This document shows, in pieces, positions 32,801-34,457 of a stretch of 34,457 bases of DNA. The stretch is from assembly GCF_000003815.2 (NCBI RefSeq), contig NC_049981.1, positions 13,204,737-13,239,193 on the forward strand, written 5' to 3'. Below the pieces are notes generated by a model that was not told the DNA's origin, ran no database searches, and saw only the letters and a program-made list of their open reading frames with translations. Positions within the stretch are counted from its first letter, which is position 1. The number at the start of each line of letters is the position of its first letter. The stretch is from Branchiostoma floridae (taxonomy: Eukaryota > Chordata > Leptocardii > Amphioxiformes > Branchiostomatidae). Position numbers and translations under genes: made by a program.

Positions 32801-34221
32801 GTTAGAAAAGACTCATCCATTCTGTGTGCTGTTTTCTGTAGGTCTGGACTTTAAGATGATGGGTCGGTTCTTCTCTGGCCTGGCCCAGTCTGGTGCCTGG
32901 TGCTGCTTTGATGAGTTCAACAGAATTGACATCGAGGTGTTGTCTGTGATCGCACAACAGCTGCTGACCATCAGAAATGCCAAAACAGCAAAGGTAAAGT
33001 TGTCTCTGTGTCATAGATGAAAAATTTTAGGCTTGAAAGGTTGTCAAGACTCCTCAATACCTTTAAACCCATTTGTTGTGCAAACGCTTGATTGCTAAGT
33101 TTGAATATTGTTATGTCTTGATATTTAGTTTTTGTGTATGTATGACTTTAGATTTGGCAAGGGCGTAGTTTTCTATGATGATTCTAGTATTTCCTGTAAT
33201 ATATTGGCCTCCTCTTATTTGTTGAGTTTAAAGAATTTGCCTAAGATTACTTGATTTGTTTAGTTTTACCTTAAAGTTTGTAGTCTTTGACTGCAATTTT
33301 CTGTTAGTGTATCTATGTACCTATCTGTCAATAAACCAACATCAATTGAATGAAAATGGCATTCCCAATTGAGATGTCCAAATTCAATTGTAACAAAAAT
33401 TCCTGATTAGCACATGTATATGAAAATATCTTTTACATTTTTACAAGGTCATTTGCTGTTGTGTGCATGACTTGTTTATTATGGAGCGTATTCTTAACAT
33501 CCTGTCTTGATCAATCCCAGGTTTCCCGCTTCATGTTTGAGGGGCGTGAGATCAAGCTGGACCCGACCTGTGCCGCCTTCATCACCATGAACCCCGGCTA
33601 TGCAGGCCGTACTGAGCTGCCAGACAACCTGAAGGCTCTCTTCAGGCCCTTCGCCATGATGGTGCCCGACTATGGTTAGAGTTGACTCTTTCTTGTCAAC
33701 TTTCAGCATTTGACTTGCAGTTGGCATTTGCATCATATGAGAAACTTAGACATCATTCCACTGATGACACATCATTTATCATTTTATATTCATTTGTGTA
33801 TTGTATTTTCTCTGAGATAATTTCAATCATAGATCCATGCATTCATTCATGCATCCATGCATCCGTCCATCCATCCATCCATCCATCCATCCATCCATTC
33901 CTTCCTTCGTCTCCTCATTCCTCGTGTGTTTCCCATCTGTGTCCTGCAGGTCTGATTGCAGAGGTGATCCTGTACTCTGAAGGGTTTGAGTCGTCCCGCC
34001 CCCTTGCTAAGAAGATGGTACAGATGTACAAGCTGTGCTCCGAGCAGCTGTCCCAGCAGGACCATTATGACTTCGGGATGAGAGCTGTCAAGTCTGTCCT
34101 GGTCATGGCAGGGTCCCTAAAGAGAGAGAACCCTGACAAACCCGAGGACGTTGTACTGATTCGAGCCTTGCGCGACTCAAATTTGCCAAAATTCCTGAAA
34201 AACGACGCCCAGCTTTTCCAG
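8736..34221 (+). CDS. DNAH6: Axonemal inner-arm dynein heavy chain, N-terminal 1756 residues (35 coding exons, continues off the right edge)
   Basis: Exons: 8736-8853, 16268-16416, 16727-16957, 17369-17497, 17839-17987, 18260-18527, 18981-19115, 19446-19581, 19970-20096, 21366-21573, 22116-22262, 22712-22788, 23173-23281, 23899-24019, 24430-24581, 25007-25159, 25615-25738, 25987-26114, 26245-26373, 26748-26861, 27119-27262, 27765-27974, 28302-28514, 28838-28951, 29556-29719, 29920-30020, 30158-30309, 30617-30763, 31089-31199, 31329-31454, 31747-31902, 32284-32431, 32842-32993, 33521-33674, 33950-34221. Every junction keeps phase, giving 5268 nt. The protein is a force-generating ATPase of cilia. 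It shows tail, linker and AAA1 through [15 protein letters not shown], a phrase that favours DNAH6 over DNAH1/3/7/12. About 2400 residues (AAA2-6, stalk) should lie beyond the edge. The exon 34 donor is GTTAGA, which is unusual. Confidence 0.85.
8854..9901. other. DNAH6 intron 1, proximal part: nothing recognised
   Basis: There is no ORF of note. A small TTAGGCTAGG direct repeat lies near 9047-9061. A GC-mixed stretch from 9470 to 9800 shows no clear homology. Confidence 0.5.
9902..10001. other. Assembly gap (100 N)
   Basis: Exactly 100 undetermined bases, probably a scaffold gap of conventional rather than measured length. It lies just left of a multi-copy repeat, which may be why assembly broke here. 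Confidence 0.98.
10015..10500. repeat. Three diverged tandem copies of a ~152-bp interspersed repeat, ending in a palindrome
   Basis: Copies start near 10023, 10175 and 10328. They share a pattern GTACC(A)TAGG-AAA-GC-AGGTAAACCATT, then a CCTTTC block, CCCCTACACACCTRCCAAA, ATATCGTAGAAATC, and a final TCGAGTTAT. The stretch ends with the palindrome ATCTTCGCTGGCGAAGAT (10483-10500). A single related copy lies in DNAH6 intron 16 (about 25350-25495), so this is a dispersed family. The 95-residue ORF over it has no family features. Confidence 0.65.
10541..10700. repeat. Left terminal inverted repeat: eight TTTCGTTAC motifs
   Basis: Eight copies of TTTCGTTAC run from 10552 to 10699. The inner ones are spaced in near-identical 22-bp units (ATCACGAAGTCATTTCGTTAC, minus its first base in places). 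The outer copies match the right end; the inner units are an expansion specific to this side. The array may be a transposase-binding platform. Confidence 0.85.
10701..12401. other. MULE 5' region, no gene recognised
   Basis: This interval lies between the left repeat and the transposase start. It holds an AAAATGGCGCCCGCG string at 11254-11268 that could be part of a promoter. Three spaced copies of ACATCGCAAC are at 11788, 11808 and 11833. Short ORFs (for example 11176-11481) have no family features. Confidence 0.45.
12402..14596 (+). CDS. MULE transposase with PHD-like and FLYWCH zinc fingers (two exons, one frameshift)
   Basis: Exon 1 is 12402-12501 (33 codons plus one base, donor GTAGGC). 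Exon 2 starts at 12953 (acceptor CGTTTAAG) and stays in phase. Residues 4-58 form a C4HC3 PHD-like finger: C4, C7, C17, C20, H28 (in WQHRVC), C31, C55, C58. Residues about 125-182 form a FLYWCH finger (GYRFG, WTC, CKA, HEHNH). The MULE DDE domain follows: D304 in YLDGTF, D371 in MMDFEKA, GCMFHW, and E at about 487 in NDVEGWH. The first frame stops at 14218-14220, while the conserved C-terminal frame is open from 14186 to the TAA at 14594. A net +1 shift therefore occurs between 14186 and 14217, near ACCCCTC. It catalyses cut-and-paste transposition by DDE chemistry; the intact family member should be about 580 residues. Confidence 0.85.
14600..15118. repeat. Tandem repeats downstream of the transposase, with polyadenylation signal
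   Basis: Four diverged copies of a unit containing TTGATTTCCTTTTGCCGATT, TTGACAAACAT and TTGTAAAGTTGTACATACTG start near 14630, 14803, 14947 and 15079. Intervals fall from about 173 to 133 bases. The last copy contains TTGACAATAAAATTTTG (AATAAA at 15106-15111), a probable poly(A) signal for the transposase mRNA. Confidence 0.75.
15119..15690. other. MULE 3' flank with inverted YY1-type motif
   Basis: No gene is recognised. A GC-rich patch, 15230-15370, contains GCCGCCATCTTGG at 15324-15336 (CCAAGATGGCGGC on the minus strand), a YY1-type site. GAGCC repeats follow. It may be an antisense promoter inside the transposon or a nested fragment. Confidence 0.4.
15691..15810. repeat. Right terminal inverted repeat: six GTAACGAA motifs
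   Basis: Six copies of GTAACGAA (complement of the left motif) run from about 15693 to 15798, with spacers such as ATGACCATCCCATGT. The outermost about 35 bases mirror the left end. Confidence 0.85.
15819..16267. other. DNAH6 intron 1, distal part: nothing recognised
   Basis: AT-rich intron leading to the acceptor GTTTTGTTACAG before 16268. Confidence 0.5.
16268..17497 (+). CDS. DNAH6: DNAH6 exons 2-4: low-complexity N-terminal tail
   Basis: Residues 40-209 are rich in Pro, Gln, Ser, Thr and Arg (for example [19 protein letters not shown]) and are probably disordered. A conserved-looking phrase is [16 protein letters not shown]. Exons are 16268-16416, 16727-16957 and 17369-17497, all joining in phase 0. 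The first holds the alternative start [10 protein letters not shown] at 16270. Inner-arm dyneins vary most here, so homology support is weaker than downstream. Confidence 0.75.
17535..17714. mobile_element. pogo/Tigger-like MITE, copy 1
   Basis: It starts CAGTAGAAGCAGTTTTATTA and ends with the complement of CTAAAAGCCAGTTACTTA. It contains ATGGTGCAACAATGCGAAG, TTATCCAGCT and CTGGTTTGGGATTT, shared with 21171-21301. CAGT-type ends with repeated (A)CTGCAC/GTTA strings resemble pogo-group elements. The TA duplication is not clean. Confidence 0.5.
17839..21573 (+). CDS. DNAH6: DNAH6 exons 5-10: conserved start of the tail
   Basis: Residues 210-550. Typical DNAH6-type phrases are [45 protein letters not shown] and [20 protein letters not shown]. 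This segment belongs to the heavy-chain tail that docks the motor to the doublet. Exon junctions fall in phases 2, 0, 0, 1, 2 and 0. The intron between exons 9 and 10 (20097-21365) is the longest of this group and holds a pogo-like MITE. Confidence 0.85.
21171..21301. mobile_element. pogo/Tigger-like MITE, copy 2
   Basis: It shares ATGGTGCAACAATGC, AAGTTATCCAGCT and CCTGGTTTG with copy 1. The right end read inward is CAGTAGAAGTCAGTTAACTG, followed outside by TA. It is in DNAH6 intron 9. The rest of 20097-21365 shows nothing recognised. Confidence 0.5.
21880..22075. repeat. Degenerate GAAT/GATG tetranucleotide microsatellite
   Basis: A pure GAAT run lies at 21911-21930 within a longer imperfect tract. 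It is in DNAH6 intron 10, ending about 40 bases before the exon 11 acceptor. Confidence 0.9.
22116..24581 (+). CDS. DNAH6: DNAH6 exons 11-15: tail region
   Basis: Residues about 551-752 from exons 22116-22262, 22712-22788, 23173-23281, 23899-24019 and 24430-24581. Motif-like phrases are [33 protein letters not shown] and [17 protein letters not shown]. They are predicted to be helical. Intron 13 (23282-23898) holds a MITE. Introns 11 and 14 show nothing recognised. Confidence 0.85.
23417..23790. repeat. Diverged direct repeat either side of the 244-bp MITE
   Basis: TTTGATTGGTCAACAGCAATCATGTGAT (split here as TTTGATTGGTCAACAG and CAATCATGTGAT), near 23420-23448, resembles TTTGATTGGTTAACAG plus GCATCATGCGAT near 23762-23790. 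Both are preceded by a GACYTGARTT-like phrase. It looks like an older tandem duplication into which the MITE inserted. Confidence 0.5.
23468..23711. mobile_element. 244-bp MITE with 9-bp target duplication
   Basis: Terminal inverted repeats of about 31 bp begin AGCACGTCACCGGAACGTAC and continue TGCGCCTGCGC. The flanks are identical, ACCATACCC at 23459-23467 and 23712-23720. A 9-bp duplication fits MULE-derived MITEs. There is no coding capacity; the 162-residue ORF across it is an accident of the TIR and the following exon. It lies in DNAH6 intron 13. Confidence 0.85.
25007..26373 (+). CDS. DNAH6: DNAH6 exons 16-19: tail to linker transition
   Basis: Residues about 753-930. Exons are 25007-25159, 25615-25738, 25987-26114 and 26245-26373. 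Phrases include [32 protein letters not shown] and [20 protein letters not shown], the last of which leads into the DHC_N2 linker in the family. The sequence is charged and helical. Confidence 0.85.
25350..25495. repeat. Dispersed copy of the 10015-10500 repeat family
   Basis: It shares GGCCCATTATC-AACTTGACCTTC, a CCCTACC block, ATATCGTAAGAATCCAT and a GAAGAT-like end with the intergenic copies. It is in DNAH6 intron 16. Confidence 0.6.
26748..30309 (+). CDS. DNAH6: DNAH6 exons 20-27: linker domain (DHC_N2)
   Basis: Residues 931-1334. The linker is the mechanical element that swings during the power stroke. Diagnostic phrases in order: [92 protein letters not shown] (split between exons 25 and 26) and [16 protein letters not shown]. 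Exons are 26748-26861, 27119-27262, 27765-27974, 28302-28514, 28838-28951, 29556-29719, 29920-30020 and 30158-30309. Exon 27 carries an acidic, Pro/Gly-rich insert (about 20 residues around [15 protein letters not shown]) that looks like a surface loop. Confidence 0.9.
27380..27425. repeat. ATTC microsatellite
   Basis: A short CATTCATTCATTCATTC run in DNAH6 intron 21. Confidence 0.85.
27447..27606. mobile_element. Possible short MITE
   Basis: It begins TA then CAGTCCAACCTG and ends with the complement of CAGTCATACGTG. Internal inverted phrases (GTGGTCC, GGACCACC; GGTCACTT) are typical of small CAGTC-ended elements. No clean target duplication was seen on the right. It is in DNAH6 intron 21 (27263-27764), which otherwise has only the ATTC run. 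Confidence 0.35.
28952..29555. other. DNAH6 intron 24: nothing recognised
   Basis: AT-rich intron between two linker exons, with no repeat or coding signal beyond a GGAACT triplication near 29492. Confidence 0.5.
30617..31902 (+). CDS. DNAH6: DNAH6 exons 28-31: linker end and lead-in to AAA1
   Basis: Residues 1335-1514. Hallmarks are [49 protein letters not shown] and [16 protein letters not shown]; the last matches the conserved EYLG...RLVITPLT strand just before AAA1. Exons are 30617-30763, 31089-31199, 31329-31454 and 31747-31902. All junctions are phase 0. The donor after 30763 is GTCTGT. Confidence 0.9.
32284..34221 (+). CDS. DNAH6: DNAH6 exons 32-35: AAA1 ATPase module
   Basis: AAA1 is the main ATP-hydrolysing site of dynein. 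Walker A GPAGTGKT is at residues 1535-1542. Walker [12 protein letters not shown], has D1587 and E1588. The sensor I strand [19 protein letters not shown] has N at 1638. [20 protein letters not shown] and NLPKFL follow. All catalytic residues needed for hydrolysis are present. Exons are 32284-32431, 32842-32993, 33521-33674 and 33950-34221. The junction of exons 34 and 35 makes PDYG-LIAEV, with Gly where relatives often have Ala. The sequence stops at LFQ before the usual ISDLFPG segment, which must lie beyond 34457. Confidence 0.93.
32770..32788. repeat. A19 homopolymer
   Basis: Nineteen A residues in intron 32 (32432-32841). No target duplication was seen, so a retrotransposed tail is not supported. 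Confidence 0.9.
32994..33520. other. DNAH6 intron 33: nothing recognised
   Basis: AT-rich, with a TGTCAATAAACC phrase and a polypyrimidine-poor acceptor (TCAATCCCAG). Confidence 0.5.
33836..33900. repeat. ATCC microsatellite
   Basis: About seven uninterrupted CATC(C) units after several imperfect ones, in DNAH6 intron 34, ending some 50 bases before the exon 35 acceptor. Confidence 0.92.
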
Positions 34222-34457
34222 GTTTGTTCAAGATGGGATACAAGTTGCCATTCTTTGTTTCTTTTTAAGTATTATGTATTGTATATATACCTATGTGGCC
34301 ATAATGCAGCTAGTTATCAGATTGACAGTGTAAGGTTGCGAGTTTCATGCATATATCATGAAATATATCAACTTTGAGTTATTTTGCAGTTATTTTTTTC
34401 CCACTAGGAGAAGAAGAGGTATTACTTTCACTGTTTTTCTAATTCGCAAAACGGTAA
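34222..34457. other. DNAH6 intron 35, incomplete
   Basis: It begins with donor GTTTGT. No exon with the expected next segment (ISDLFPG) is visible before the window ends. Confidence 0.6.

Overview
This is a eukaryotic, metazoan window: split genes with short exons, GT-AG introns of 100-1300 bp, microsatellites, many DNA-transposon remnants and one 100-base assembly gap. Two conserved genes can be read exon by exon. On the minus strand, from about 6.2 kb to beyond the left edge, lies the 5' part of the condensin II subunit NCAPG2. On the plus strand, from about 6.43 kb to beyond the right edge, lies the 5' part of an axonemal inner-arm dynein heavy chain, best matched to DNAH6. The mixture of clear chordate-type orthologues, small introns and this type of transposon load suggests a lancelet (Branchiostoma). 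That species call is inference; another invertebrate deuterostome is possible.

Layout. 1-550: NCAPG2 intron with a decayed tRNA-SINE-like tract. 558-5423: six NCAPG2 coding exons (233 residues), whose introns carry a 1.2 kb fold-back element (1887-3095, 5-bp target duplication) and a 1.1 kb piggyBac-like MITE (4148-5233, TTAA). About 6.0-6.5 kb: a head-to-head promoter. The NCAPG2 leader exon leaves to the left (donor at 6010) and the DNAH6 leader exon to the right (donor at 6501). Forkhead-like and RFX half-sites sit beside the ciliary gene. 6.5-16.3 kb: DNAH6 leader introns and coding exon 1 (8736-8853). They hold a hairpin-array element (7217-8442), a three-copy 152-bp repeat, the gap, and a complete 5.27 kb MULE transposon (10541-15810). 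16.3-34.2 kb: DNAH6 coding exons 2-35, ending inside AAA1.

The most interesting object is the MULE. It has near-intact ends, an 8-bp flanking duplication, inverted terminal repeats built from arrays of a TTTCGTTAC motif, and a two-exon transposase. The transposase reads PHD-like C4HC3 finger, FLYWCH finger, then MULE DDE domain. It carries one reading-frame shift, so this copy is either recently dead, mis-assembled or recoded.

Functionally the two host genes are unrelated: NCAPG2 acts in mitotic chromosome condensation and DNAH6 in ciliary beating. They appear to share only an intergenic promoter interval. All domain and family calls come from reading motifs by eye; no search was run.
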